37,383 bases of DNA, taken from contig CANONE010000003.1 of NCBI GenBank assembly GCA_947567585.1, forward strand, positions 1 to 37,383, written 5' to 3'. Within the stretch, counting starts at the first letter, position 1; each line of letters opens with the position of its first letter. The stretch comes from an uncultured Clostridia bacterium. Lineage in GTDB: Bacteria > Bacillota > Clostridia > Oscillospirales > Acutalibacteraceae. Under the pieces are notes generated by a model that made no database searches, had not been told where the DNA came from, and worked only from the letters and a program-made list of their open reading frames with translations. This document shows, piece after piece, positions 22,767 through 30,885 of the stretch. Made by a program: the position numbers and the translations under genes.

Positions 22767-24119
22767 ATGGGAAGACTTTTTGGAACAGACGGAATCAGAG
22801 GTATTGCGAATCAGGATTTGACTTGCGAGCTGGCCACTCAGCTGGGCCGGGCGGCGGCCCAGGTGCTCACCAGTAAATCCAACCGGCACCCTCGGGTGCT
22901 CATCGGCAAGGACACCCGGCTTTCCTCCGACATGCTGGAAAGCGCCATGGCCGCCGGGCTTTGCAGCATTGGGGCCAGCGTGGTAACCTTAGGAGTGGTG
23001 CCAACTCCAGCGGTGGCCTATCTGGTGGAAAAGTACAAGGCGGACGCGGGGATTATGATCTCCGCCTCCCACAACTCTTTTGAGTATAACGGCATCAAGA
23101 TTTTCTCCGGGGACGGCTTCAAGCTGCCGGATGAGCTGGAAGAGCGCATTGAGGACATCATTCTCGGAAAGACCGACATCTCCGCCCAGCTGCCCCAGGA
23201 CGACGGCCTGGGCACGGTAAGCCGGGCGGACACAGCGGTGCGGGACTATATCGAGCATGTAAAGTCCACGGTCCATTTTGCCCTGGACGGCATGAAAGTG
23301 GCCATAGACTGCGCCAACGGCTCTGCCAGCGCCACGGCGGAGACCCTTTTTACCGAGCTGGGCGCAGAGGTCGCCATGCTGAACCAGAGCCCCGACGGGG
23401 TCAACGTCAACCGGGACTGCGGCTCCACCCACATGGAGGGGCTGATTGAGTATGTGAAAAACCATGAACTGGATGCCGGCGTGGCCTTTGACGGGGACGC
23501 GGACCGCTGCCTGATGGTGGACGAGAACGGCGACTTTGTAGACGGCGACTTTATCATGGCCATCTGCGCCTTAGACATGAAGAGCCGGGGAAAGCTCAAC
23601 AGGAACACGGTGGTGGGCACCATTATGACCAATATGGGCTTCCAGAAATTCTGCGAGGAAAACGGCATGCGCTTTGAGGCTACCAAAGTCGGCGACCGCT
23701 ATGTGCTGGAACAGATGCGCATGGAAGGCTATAGCTTTGGCGGCGAGCAGAGCGGGCATGTGATTTTCCGGGACTTTGCCACCACCGGCGACGGCCAGCT
23801 TACCGCCTGCCAGCTTTTGAGCCTTCTGCACCGGCGGCAGGGGAAGCTCTCCTCCCTGGCCACGGCCATGCAGCGGTACCCCCAAACCCTGGTGAATATT
23901 CAGGTAAGCCCCGAAGGAAAGCTGGCCTTTTACACCGACCAGCGGGTGCGCGGGGCCATTGAGAAGGTAACGCGGGAGCTGGGCGGCGAGGGCCGCATCA
24001 TCGTGCGCCCCAGCGGCACGGAGCCCCTGCTGCGGGTGATGGTGGAGGGCCGGGACGAGGCCCAGATAGAGGCTTTGGCCCAGGAAGTGGCCCAGGTTAT
24101 TCGGGAAGAGCTGTGCTGA
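22767..24119 (+). CDS. glmM: Phosphoglucosamine mutase
   Basis: 450 residues, full length for GlmM. It begins MGRLFGTDGIRGIAN. The phosphoserine site is ISASHN (Ser101), the magnesium loop is DGDADR (242-247), the sugar-binding loop is GGEQSGHVIF, and the phosphate-binding loop IIVRPSGTEPLLRVM lies near the C-terminus. The enzyme converts glucosamine-6-phosphate to glucosamine-1-phosphate for UDP-GlcNAc and hence peptidoglycan synthesis. AGAGGTG is 7 bases before ATG 22767, and the GTG 9 bases earlier is not needed. It is followed 16 bases later by the PHP gene, so it may be the first gene of a long operon. Its usual neighbours (cdaA, cdaR) are not next to it here. Confidence 0.96.
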   Translation: MGRLFGTDGIRGIANQDLTCELATQLGRAAAQVLTSKSNRHPRVLIGKDTRLSSDMLESAMAAGLCSIGASVVTLGVVPTPAVAYLVEKYKADAGIMISASHNSFEYNGIKIFSGDGFKLPDELEERIEDIILGKTDISAQLPQDDGLGTVSRADTAVRDYIEHVKSTVHFALDGMKVAIDCANGSASATAETLFTELGAEVAMLNQSPDGVNVNRDCGSTHMEGLIEYVKNHELDAGVAFDGDADRCLMVDENGDFVDGDFIMAICALDMKSRGKLNRNTVVGTIMTNMGFQKFCEENGMRFEATKVGDRYVLEQMRMEGYSFGGEQSGHVIFRDFATTGDGQLTACQLLSLLHRRQGKLSSLATAMQRYPQTLVNIQVSPEGKLAFYTDQRVRGAIEKVTRELGGEGRIIVRPSGTEPLLRVMVEGRDEAQIEALAQEVAQVIREELC

Positions 24120-24135
24120 GACGCAGGAGGTAAAA

Positions 24136-25020
24136 ATGAAACGGTACGCCGACTTGCACATACACACAAATATGTCTGACGGAAGCGACTCGGTGGGGGA
24201 GGTCCTGGCCCGCGCTGGCGGTAACGGGGTATCCTTCCTGTCCATCACCGATCATAATACGGTAAGCGCGTACTCCGAAGAAGCCTTCCGTAAAGCGGAC
24301 CGGATGGGCGTCAAGCTGATCCCGGGGGTGGAGCTGGATGTCATTCATGAAAAGAAGCAGTACCATCTGCTGGCGTATGGCGTCGATCTGCAGAACAGCG
24401 GGCTTCGGGAGGTTTGCGCGTATAATGCGGGGGTGCAGGAAGAATACAATCTCTCCCTGCTTCGGCGCATGGAAAAGGACGGCGTGGGCGTTTCGGAAGA
24501 GGAGTATCACAAATATAAAATGCCCCTGGACCGAGGGGGATGGAAGCTTTTAAACTACCTGCTGGACACTGGGGTGACAGGTTCTTTGCTGGAAGGGGTA
24601 AAGTTTTACGGGCAATATGGGTTTGATTCCAATCAGATCGCGTTTGTCTCTTTGGAGGAAGCGGTCCGGGTGGTAAAAGAGGCTTCCGGCATCCCGGTGC
24701 TGGCGCACCCTGCGGAGCAGATTGCCTATAACCAGTATGACCGGCGGCACGATGATTTTTGGTCCGCCCTAGACGCCCTTTTGCAGGCAGGGGTGGAAGG
24801 AATCGAGTGTATTCACCCGCTCCATGGGTTCGGCCTGCAAAAGGAGCTGATTGCCCTATGCCATGAGAAGGACCTGTTCATTTCCGGCGGAACAGATTAT
24901 CACGGCCAGTTTTTTAGTAAGCAAAAGCAGACCATCGGCGGGCAGATGGTGGACGCGGATTTGGTGGGACGGCTGCTTGATTTGATAGCGGGGAAAGACA
25001 AAATTTTAAATGGAGTGTAG
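24136..25020 (+). CDS. PHP-domain phosphoesterase (YciV/RNase AM-like)
   Basis: 294 residues with a full set of PHP metal ligands: DLHIHTNMSDG (His8, His10, Asp15), ITDHNT (Asp39, His40), Glu66 in GVELD, a His in QYHLLAYG, LAHPAEQ, IHPLHGF and the final GGTDYHG. A segment of about 100 residues between the second and third parts of the barrel matches the inserted domain of the COG0613 family. Characterised members are 3'-5' nucleotide phosphatases or the 5'-trimming RNase AM of E. coli. The ribosome site AGGAGGT is just before ATG 24136. It follows glmM by 16 bases and is followed by a methyltransferase after 3 bases. RNA end-processing is a plausible but unproven role. Confidence 0.88.
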   Translation: MKRYADLHIHTNMSDGSDSVGEVLARAGGNGVSFLSITDHNTVSAYSEEAFRKADRMGVKLIPGVELDVIHEKKQYHLLAYGVDLQNSGLREVCAYNAGVQEEYNLSLLRRMEKDGVGVSEEEYHKYKMPLDRGGWKLLNYLLDTGVTGSLLEGVKFYGQYGFDSNQIAFVSLEEAVRVVKEASGIPVLAHPAEQIAYNQYDRRHDDFWSALDALLQAGVEGIECIHPLHGFGLQKELIALCHEKDLFISGGTDYHGQFFSKQKQTIGGQMVDADLVGRLLDLIAGKDKILNGV

Positions 25021-25023
25021 AAT

Positions 25024-25959
25024 ATGGGCAGAAGTTATAGCCAAAAGATCGCAGAGCGCCAGTGGAACCTGCCGGACAAAGGGGAACTGGAAAGCCAGAG
25101 AGAGGCTACCTTCATCGACGATATCATCCAGAAGGACCATTTGGAGCGCCAGGTGCTGGCCGCTTTGGATGGAGTGGAGACCGTGTTCGACGGCGGGGCA
25201 GGGTGCGGACGGTTTTCTATTCTGCTGGCAAAGCAGGGGTGCAAGGTCACCCATTTCGATATCTCCAAGCCCATGATAGACAAGGCCAAAGAGCTGGCGG
25301 CGGAGGCCGGAGTGATGGAGAACATGGAATTTGTAGAGGGGGCCCTGGAGGACCTGTCCGCCTATGGGGACGGGCAGTTCGACATGGTGATATCCTTTGA
25401 CGCGCCGGTGTCCTACACCTATCCCAACCAGGAGAAGGTCATCGGGGAGCTGAGCCGTATCTGCAAGAAGAAGCTGCTGCTCAGCGTGAGCTCCCGGCTG
25501 GGCACCCTGCCCTATCTCAGCGACCCTATCCAGAAGAGCCACTATATTCTGGACGGGAACAGCAGCGACCCCTTTGTCCAGTGGTGCCTGAGCCACCGGG
25601 AGGAGATGGTGGAGAACTTCCGCTTTAACCGGTCGGGGATGGAAAAGCTGCTGGATGACGGGCTCATAGGCGGAGAGGCCGAGATAGCGGAGTATGAGCG
25701 GGGCGGCACGCCCTGGTGCATCACCTACGGCTTTATGCCCGACGAGCTGCGGGGTATCTTAGAGCGACTGGGCCTCACGGACATCCGCATGGCCGGGCCC
25801 GGAGCCTATGCCCGGAGCATATCCTGGGAGATTCTCCGGAAGATTATGGAGGACCCGGCCCAGCGGCGGGAGTTCCTGGGCTTCTGCTTTGTATATGACC
25901 AGAACCCCTATGTGCTGGGCATGGGCAAGGACAATCTGTTCGCCATTGGGGTGAAGTAA
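25024..25959 (+). CDS. Class I SAM-dependent methyltransferase
   Basis: 311 residues. The SAM-binding glycine loop VFDGGAGCGRFS (54-65) is followed by HFDISKPMIDKAKE, the acidic residue that holds the ribose, then FVEGALEDL and MVISFDAPVSYTYPN where motif IV lies. The C-terminal 120 residues (RFNRSGMEKLLDDG through FVYDQNPYVLG) are probably substrate-specific. Methyl acceptor unknown. It starts 3 bases after the PHP gene stop, with GGAG about 8 bases before ATG 25024, so translation is likely coupled. Third-position GC looks higher than in glmM, as in the next two genes, which may share its history. Confidence 0.85.
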   Translation: MGRSYSQKIAERQWNLPDKGELESQREATFIDDIIQKDHLERQVLAALDGVETVFDGGAGCGRFSILLAKQGCKVTHFDISKPMIDKAKELAAEAGVMENMEFVEGALEDLSAYGDGQFDMVISFDAPVSYTYPNQEKVIGELSRICKKKLLLSVSSRLGTLPYLSDPIQKSHYILDGNSSDPFVQWCLSHREEMVENFRFNRSGMEKLLDDGLIGGEAEIAEYERGGTPWCITYGFMPDELRGILERLGLTDIRMAGPGAYARSISWEILRKIMEDPAQRREFLGFCFVYDQNPYVLGMGKDNLFAIGVK

Positions 25960-25971
25960 GGAGGGGCCCGC

Positions 25972-26451
25972 ATGGACAAATTCCTCTGTGTGCTGGGCGT
26001 TTACGATGAGGAAACCCAGCGGGTGCTGGGAGAATATCAGCGGGCCATACTGGCCAAAGGCTTCGCCGGGCGGCAGACAATGGGCATTCCCTTCCATGTG
26101 ACCCTGGGGACCTTCCCCCTGGACCGCCGGGAGGAGCTGGAGGAAAAGCTCCGGCAGCTCAGGATGGGGCCCATAGAGCTGTTCTTCAACCATATGGGGC
26201 TCTTTGAGAGCCAGGAGGTACTGTTCCTGGCCCCGGACGTGAACTGGGAGCTGCTGGCCTTGAAGGAGCGTTTCGGGGAGGAACCCGGCTGGACCGCTCA
26301 CACCACCATGCTCATAGACCGGCGGGAGAATGCTCTTGTTGGGATGGAGGTCCTGGGGGAGCGCTTCCGGCGGTTCACAGGGAGATTGGAGCGGGCGGAG
26401 CTCTGGGAGTTCTTCCCGCCGAACAAGCTGGGGGAGAAAGAATTCGAGTAG
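25972..26451 (+). CDS. 2H phosphoesterase (2'-5' RNA ligase family)
   Basis: 159 residues with the two catalytic HxT motifs of the 2H superfamily: HVTLGTF (His42, Thr44) and HTTMLI (His110, Thr112), spaced as in LigT/CPDase proteins. Such enzymes open 2',3'-cyclic phosphates or join and cleave 2'-5' linkages in RNA; some act on nucleotide cofactors. AAGGAGG precedes ATG 25972 by 9 bases, and the gene begins 12 bases after the methyltransferase stop codon. Its place between two methyltransferases and after a PHP phosphoesterase suggests RNA-related work. Substrate unproven. Confidence 0.82.
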   Translation: MDKFLCVLGVYDEETQRVLGEYQRAILAKGFAGRQTMGIPFHVTLGTFPLDRREELEEKLRQLRMGPIELFFNHMGLFESQEVLFLAPDVNWELLALKERFGEEPGWTAHTTMLIDRRENALVGMEVLGERFRRFTGRLERAELWEFFPPNKLGEKEFE

Positions 26452-26463
26452 AGAGGATAGCGT

Positions 26464-26832
26464 ATGAAAATAGAGACCATTACAGAAAACGGTGTTCCCA
26501 TCGCCCTGGTGGAGGACCAGGGGAAGCTGCTCACCGGCCCCCAAGCGGCTTTGGACCTGGCCATGACCGTGCGGTATGAAACAGGCGCCCAGCGGATTGC
26601 CCTGCCGAAAAAGCTGGTGGCCCAGGAGTTTTTCATCCTCAGCAGCGGCATGGCGGGGGAGATACTGCAGAAATATATCAATTACCAGTTTAAGCTGGCC
26701 ATATGGGGGGATTTCTCCCGCTATACAAGCAAGCCCCTCCACGACTTTATCTATGAGTCCAACCAGGGGAGGGATTTCTTTTTCGTGAGCACCCGGGAGG
26801 AGGCCGTCAGCAGGCTGGCAGGGGCGGACTGA
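26464..26832 (+). CDS. DUF4180-family protein
   Basis: 122 residues, matching the pattern I know from DUF4180: METxTxNG-like start (MKIETITENGVPIALVEDQG), GPQAALDLAMTVRYE, LPKKLVAQEFFILSSGMAGEILQKYINYQFKLAIWGDF, and a C-terminal FIYESNQGRDFFFVSTREEA. Function is not known. The fold is probably alpha/beta, cytoplasmic, with no catalytic motif that I can name. GAGGATAG lies before ATG 26464, and the gene starts 12 bases after the 2H gene, in the same run of closely spaced genes. The family is often found in mobile or accessory contexts. Confidence 0.75.
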   Translation: MKIETITENGVPIALVEDQGKLLTGPQAALDLAMTVRYETGAQRIALPKKLVAQEFFILSSGMAGEILQKYINYQFKLAIWGDFSRYTSKPLHDFIYESNQGRDFFFVSTREEAVSRLAGAD

Positions 26833-26858
26833 GCAATGGAAGGAAGGAGAAGGGCGCT

Positions 26859-27725
26859 ATGAGAATCGCGGAACACCAGGACTATGAACTGATCGACGCC
26901 TCCGGCGGGGAGCGTCTGGAGCGCTGGGGAGATATTATTCTTATCCGCCCGGACCCGCAGATTATCTGGAACACAGAGAAGACGGACCCCCGGTGGCGGC
27001 AGGCCCACGCCCGGTACATTCGCTCCAACAAAGGGGGCGGGCACTGGGAGCCCTACAGGAAAATGCCCGAGGTTTGGCAGGTAAACTGGCAGGGCCTTAC
27101 CTTTCGCCTAAAACCCATGGGCTTTAAGCACACGGGGCTTTTTCCCGAACAGGCGGTGAACTGGGCCTTCGCTATGGAGAAGATACGGGAGGCGGGTCGG
27201 CCCCTTAAGGTGCTGAATCTTTTCGGCTACACCGGGGCGGCTACGCTGGCTTGCCTGAAAGCCGGGGCTTCCGTGACGCATGTGGACGCCTCTAAGGGCA
27301 TGGTACAGTGGGCCAAGGAAAACGCGGCAGCTTCCGGTCTTTCGGACCGGCCTGTGCGCTGGCTGGTGGATGACTGTGGGAAGTTTGTCCAGCGGGAAAG
27401 GCGGCGGGGGAACGCCTACGACGCTATAATTATGGACCCCCCCTCTTATGGCCGGGGCCCCGGCGGAGAGGTATGGAAGCTGGAGGAACAGCTGGAGGCC
27501 CTGGTGAAAAATTGCCTGGAGATACTAACGGAGAAGCCGGTCTTCTTCCTTTTGAATTCCTACACCACTGGGCTCTCTCCCGCAGTGATGTCCTATTTTC
27601 TCACAGCGCTTTTACAGCCCCGGCTAGGGGGGGCTGTAAGAGCGGATGAAATTGGGCTGCCGGCGACGGTTTCCGGCATGGCGCTGCCCTGCGGGAATAC
27701 GGCTATTTGGGAAAGCGGGAAGTAG
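26859..27725 (+). CDS. RlmI/COG1092-like class I rRNA-type methyltransferase
   Basis: 288 residues. N-terminal segment LIDASGGERLERWGDIILIRPDPQ and GLTFRLKPMGFKHTGLFPEQAVNW correspond to the region preceding the Rossmann fold in PF10672/COG1092 enzymes. The SAM site is NLFGYTGAATLA (120-131), then VDASKGMVQWAKENA, and the catalytic-site motif IV is MDPPSYGRG (192-200). Relatives methylate cytosine or guanine in 23S rRNA; this member lacks an N-terminal PUA domain, so its exact target is open. AAGGAGAAGG precedes ATG 26859. It ends the tightly packed part of the glmM-to-27725 run. Confidence 0.82.
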   Translation: MRIAEHQDYELIDASGGERLERWGDIILIRPDPQIIWNTEKTDPRWRQAHARYIRSNKGGGHWEPYRKMPEVWQVNWQGLTFRLKPMGFKHTGLFPEQAVNWAFAMEKIREAGRPLKVLNLFGYTGAATLACLKAGASVTHVDASKGMVQWAKENAAASGLSDRPVRWLVDDCGKFVQRERRRGNAYDAIIMDPPSYGRGPGGEVWKLEEQLEALVKNCLEILTEKPVFFLLNSYTTGLSPAVMSYFLTALLQPRLGGAVRADEIGLPATVSGMALPCGNTAIWESGK

Positions 27726-27788
27726 TATAAAACTGTGTGGAAAGGAACGATACCGGACACAAAAAGGCCAGGTTTACCATGACCCTTT

Positions 27789-28178
27789 GTGGGAATCCCG
27801 TATCGTCTGGCGATTGGCATGTTGAAATGGAGCTATTTAGCGGCGGCAGGCGCGTGGACAGTCTCTATGATCTACGAGTGGATGTGGTGCAAAGGGGAAT
27901 TGATCCAGTATGTAGCGTGGGCGCTGATTGGCGTGACGGTGATGGGCGGGCTGTTTATCCGGGCATGCATGTCATCCAAACCGGATGGAACCCCGCCCAT
28001 GATCTGGTTTTTGCTGGCGGCGCTGGTATGCGCCATGTTCTATTCCGCTCTGGGCCGGGCCGGACAATACAGCCCGCCCCATGTGCGGATGATGCCCATG
28101 TATCCTATCCTTTTTCTGGACTTTTTCCTCTCTGGCTGTTATACTTGGTGGAGGAAAATGACGCAAAAACATAAATAG
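27789..28178 (+). CDS. Small four-helix membrane protein, unknown
   Basis: Up to 129 residues with four hydrophobic segments (about 12-27, 40-58, 71-89 and 102-117) and short charged loops, ending WWRKMTQKHK. I cannot name a family. The start is uncertain: GTG 27789 gives the longest form, but no good ribosome site is seen; ATG 27819 (MLKWSYLAA) also begins sensibly. A stop codon at 27780 in this frame rules out a longer product. An overlapping frame at 27737-28174 is rejected because it lacks hydrophobic pattern. It lies 63 bases after the methyltransferase and 24 before a 56-residue membrane protein. Confidence 0.55.
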   Translation: MGIPYRLAIGMLKWSYLAAAGAWTVSMIYEWMWCKGELIQYVAWALIGVTVMGGLFIRACMSSKPDGTPPMIWFLLAALVCAMFYSALGRAGQYSPPHVRMMPMYPILFLDFFLSGCYTWWRKMTQKHK

Positions 28179-28202
28179 GGCGTTTAGGGAGGACATACAC
28201 AG

Positions 28203-28373
28203 ATGGATGAAAACAGGAAAAGCACAGTCAACAAAACGGTAAAAGCCGGGATCAGCTTTGGCAGCGCTCTGGCCATGGTGATCAGCTACACCACCTGGCA
28301 TTCCGTAGGCTGGGCCATCATTCACGGCCTGCTCAGCTGGTTCTACGTAATCTATTTCATCATAAGATACTAG
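28203..28373 (+). CDS. 56-residue membrane protein
   Basis: A short gene beginning ATG 28203 and ending TAG 28371-28373: MDENRKSTVNKTVKAG, then a hydrophobic region (ISFGSALAMVISYTTWHS, VGWAIIHGLLSWFYVIYFII) and a final RY. GGGAGGA lies about 11 bases upstream. The polar N-terminus followed by one or two helices and the codon use are typical of real small membrane proteins; I recall similar 55-60-residue proteins in Clostridia, but no function. A palindrome begins at its stop codon. Confidence 0.75.
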   Translation: MDENRKSTVNKTVKAGISFGSALAMVISYTTWHSVGWAIIHGLLSWFYVIYFIIRY

Positions 28374-28395
28374 AGTCTGTTTTAAAACAAACTCT
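28372..28395. terminator. Palindrome at the end of the small membrane gene
   Basis: AGAGTCTGTTTT and AAAACAAACTCT can pair along 12 bases with one G-T wobble. The U-run is part of the stem, so it could act in either direction, but it is not a textbook terminator. Confidence 0.45.
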
Positions 28396-28500
28396 AAAGC
28401 GGCCCCAAGAAGACCAAAAGGAATAAAAGGACAGCAGGATAAAAGGGCAGCGGGACTCATAAAGAAAGCCAACCGCCCAACCCACAGGCTTTCAGCAAAA

Positions 28501-28581
28501 AATCGACAAAATCAACATCAAAAGTTTCGTCCACCTTTTCAAAGGTGGTAGGGGTTTGGGGGCAAAGCCCCCAAGGTCTTG
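28501..28581 (-). repeat. Family-A repeat directly before ecfA1
   Basis: Minus-strand reading: CAAGACC, hairpin 1 TTGGGGGC-TTT-GCCCCCAA (28574-28556), hairpin 2 CCACCTTTGAAAAGGTGG (28548-28531), ACGAAACTTTTGATG and TTGTCGATT. The copy stops exactly where the ecfA1 ribosome site (GAGGAGGTG, 28581-28589) begins. The mRNA leader of ecfA1 would therefore contain both hairpins. Confidence 0.8.
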
Positions 28582-28595
28582 AGGAGGTGCGCCAT

Positions 28596-29444
28596 ATGGC
28601 GTTTATCGAGGCGCGAAACGTGCGGTTTCGTTATGAAGAGGAAGATGCGGGGAGCAGGGAAGTGCTGCACGGCATTGACCTAAATGTGGAAGCCGGGGAG
28701 TTTGTGGCGCTTTTAGGACATAACGGCTGCGGAAAATCAACCATGGCGAAGCTCTTTAACGGCATGCTGATTCCCAGCGGAGGAACCATTACCGTGGACG
28801 GCATAGACACCAGTGACGAAAGCCGCCAGCTGGACGTGCGCCGCCGGGTGGGCCTGGTGCTGCAAAACCCCGACAACCAGCTGGTAGCCGGGGTGGTGGA
28901 GGAAGACGTGGCCTTTGGGCCGGAAAACCTGGGGGTGCCGCCCATGGAAATCCGCCGCCGGGTGGACGAGGCCCTAAAGGCCGTGGACATGTACCATTAC
29001 CGGGCCCACGCCCCCCATAAGCTTTCCGGCGGGCAGAAGCAGCGGGTAGCCATCGCGGGGGTGATCGCCATGGAGACCCGCTGCATTGTGCTGGACGAGC
29101 CCACCGCCATGCTGGACCCCCGGGGCCGGACCGAGGTGATGGAGACCATCAAAAAGCTGAACCGGGAGAAGGGCATTACCATTATCTTAATCACCCATTA
29201 CATGGACGAGGCGGTGCAGGCCGGCCGGGTGGTGGTGATGGACGGGGGCAATATACTGATGGACGGCGCCCCCCGGGAGGTTTTCAGCCATGTGGAGCGC
29301 CTGAAGCGCCACGGCCTGGATGTACCCCAGGCCACAGAGCTCTGCTACCGGCTGAAGGCGGCGGGGATCGATTTGGGCGGCTCGCCGCTTTCGGTGGAGG
29401 AATGTTTGGCGCTGTTTCGCAAACGAATGGAGGAATCGATATGA
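28596..29444 (+). CDS. ecfA1: ECF transporter ATPase A1
   Basis: 282 residues of an ABC ATPase with ECF features. Walker [10 protein letters not shown] (41-49), Q-loop VLQNPDNQ (88-95), signature LSGGQKQR (143-150) and Walker [13 protein letters not shown] (163-174) are seen, followed by ITHYMDEA with the switch His. EcfA1 pairs with EcfA2 and the EcfT membrane protein to power uptake of vitamins and metals through separate substrate-binding proteins. ATG 28596 is preceded by GAGGAGGTG; an upstream GTG at 28545 lies within the repeat and is rejected. The stop TGA overlaps the next start as ATGA, yet the next gene is not ecfA2 but an ANT(6)-type gene. Confidence 0.93.
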   Translation: MAFIEARNVRFRYEEEDAGSREVLHGIDLNVEAGEFVALLGHNGCGKSTMAKLFNGMLIPSGGTITVDGIDTSDESRQLDVRRRVGLVLQNPDNQLVAGVVEEDVAFGPENLGVPPMEIRRRVDEALKAVDMYHYRAHAPHKLSGGQKQRVAIAGVIAMETRCIVLDEPTAMLDPRGRTEVMETIKKLNREKGITIILITHYMDEAVQAGRVVVMDGGNILMDGAPREVFSHVERLKRHGLDVPQATELCYRLKAAGIDLGGSPLSVEECLALFRKRMEESI

Positions 29445-30280
29445 GAACGCCGGAGGAAATGCTGGACCTTATTTTGAAGATTGCAAAAGAGGACGAGAAC
29501 ATCCGCGCCGTGCTGATGGTGGGTTCCCGCGCCAACCCGGACTGCCCCAAGGACCCCTATCAGGACTTTGACGTGAGCTATTTTGTGAAGAGCGTGGAGC
29601 CTTACTGGGACAATATGGCCTGGATCGAGAGCAAGTTCGGCAGGCCCTCTCTGGTGCAGAGGCCGGAGAGCATGGAACTGATCCCTCCGGAAAAGGATGG
29701 CAGCTATATGTATTTGATGATCTTCCCGGACGGAAACCGCATCGACCTGCAGATCAACCAGGACCCCTATGTGGACGATGGGGAGCCGGCGGTCCTGCTG
29801 CTGGACAAGGACGGAGATTTCCCAGAGATCGCGGTGAAGAAGGACTTCTGGTATGTGCGAAAGCCGGACCAAAAGCTTTTCTCCGACTGCTGCAATGAGT
29901 TCCACTGGTGTCTGAACAATGTGGCCAAGGCCATCGCCCGAGAGGAGCTGCCCCTGGCCATGGAGTATCTGAACCGCTATGTCCGGGACATGCTGATCCT
30001 GATGCTGGGCTGGTACGTGGGGGCGGAGCACGGGTTCCAGGCGGGGGTTGGAAAAAGCGGGAAATACTTTAAAAAGCTGCTGCCCCCGGACATGTATGAG
30101 AGCTTCGTGAAGACCTATTCCGACGGGGAATTTCCCCACATGTGGGACGCGGCCTTTGAGATGCTGGACCTCTTTGGCGAGGCGGCGTGGGCCGTGGCGG
30201 AACGGCTGGGCTGCCTGTACGATGAGGACGAAGAAGCGGGCATTCGCAAGTATATGGAGCAGGTGAGAGAAGGCTTGTAA
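29441..30280 (+). CDS. ANT(6)-family aminoglycoside 6-adenylyltransferase-like protein
   Basis: 279 residues resembling AadE/ANT(6)-I along the whole length. Shared features are [19 protein letters not shown], the nucleotidyltransferase motif [20 protein letters not shown] (Gly28, Ser29, Arg30; Asp42 and Asp44), [19 protein letters not shown] (third acidic residue Asp102), [16 protein letters not shown] and [15 protein letters not shown]. Family members adenylylate streptomycin; chromosomal homologues may have other substrates or give low resistance. ATG 29441 has GGAGG 7 bases upstream and overlaps ecfA1 by 4 bases, so it is expressed with the ECF genes. Base composition is close to its neighbours, so its stay here may be long. 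Substrate untested. Confidence 0.85.
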   Translation: MRTPEEMLDLILKIAKEDENIRAVLMVGSRANPDCPKDPYQDFDVSYFVKSVEPYWDNMAWIESKFGRPSLVQRPESMELIPPEKDGSYMYLMIFPDGNRIDLQINQDPYVDDGEPAVLLLDKDGDFPEIAVKKDFWYVRKPDQKLFSDCCNEFHWCLNNVAKAIAREELPLAMEYLNRYVRDMLILMLGWYVGAEHGFQAGVGKSGKYFKKLLPPDMYESFVKTYSDGEFPHMWDAAFEMLDLFGEAAWAVAERLGCLYDEDEEAGIRKYMEQVREGL

Positions 30281-30366
30281 GAGCGGAGAGGATAGAGCGC
30301 TAAATCGGGGGCTCTGGGAGAATGGCGGGATAAGCGGCAAACCATCAAATTTAGGAGGGCATGAAA

Positions 30367-30831
30367 ATGGTGCATCTAGTGTATTGCGATAATGCGGGTA
30401 AGAAAGGCGAAAGAGTATTAGATAAGATTTTAGCGGGAACAAAGACAATGGTTGTGCGCGGAGCCGCTGGGAGAAAAATCCCCCATAGCAGAGTTTTTGA
30501 AGGAGAACGGCTTTATTTCATGGAAAAGGGAAGCGCGGAAATAAGGGCGGCCGCCATTGTAAAGGCAGTTGAAAATTATGTCAAATTGTCTGATGAAGAA
30601 ATTACTAAGACGCTTGCGGATAATCAGGATAAGCTAAACCTGTCTGACAAGCAAAAAGCGCGGTGGCATAAAAAGTGCTTATGTTTAGTTGAATTTGAAA
30701 ATGTGGAAGAAATAGCGCCGCTTGCCTTTGAACATCAAGGGAATATGGACGATTGGCTGATAATAGAAAAGATAGAAGATGTTGTTGTAGGGACGAGCAT
30801 ACCTTATGACTATAAAAAATCAAAGTTTTAG
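30367..30831 (+). CDS. Small ASCH/PUA-like protein, putative, in AT-richer DNA
   Basis: 154 residues. The stretch RVLDKILAGTKTMVVRGAAG, IPHSRVFEGERLYFMEKGSA and EIRAAAIVKAVENY resembles ASCH domains (a lysine-containing turn, then a GD-like loop and a beta strand), which bind RNA or modified nucleosides; this is a weak match. A helical segment (LSDEEITKTLADNQDKLNL) follows. AGGAGG at 30353-30358 is only 2 bases before ATG 30361 but 8 before ATG 30367, so I take the latter. The DNA is visibly richer in A and T than flanking genes, which points to recent acquisition. It sits between the ANT(6) gene and ecfA2. Confidence 0.6.
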   Translation: MVHLVYCDNAGKKGERVLDKILAGTKTMVVRGAAGRKIPHSRVFEGERLYFMEKGSAEIRAAAIVKAVENYVKLSDEEITKTLADNQDKLNLSDKQKARWHKKCLCLVEFENVEEIAPLAFEHQGNMDDWLIIEKIEDVVVGTSIPYDYKKSKF

Positions 30832-30885
30832 TATAGCAAATTCCATTTTATGTCCCAATAATCTGAGTATAGAAGGCGGCTGATC

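Noticed and set aside
27737..28174. 145-residue open frame overlapping the small membrane protein
   Set aside because: Its translation lacks hydrophobic pattern or motifs, while the overlapping frame has four clean membrane helices. Only one of the two can be the gene.
28374..28595. Riboswitch upstream of ecfA1
   Set aside because: The folded sequence here is a copy of the family-A repeat found elsewhere in unrelated contexts, so a ligand-sensing role is not supported.
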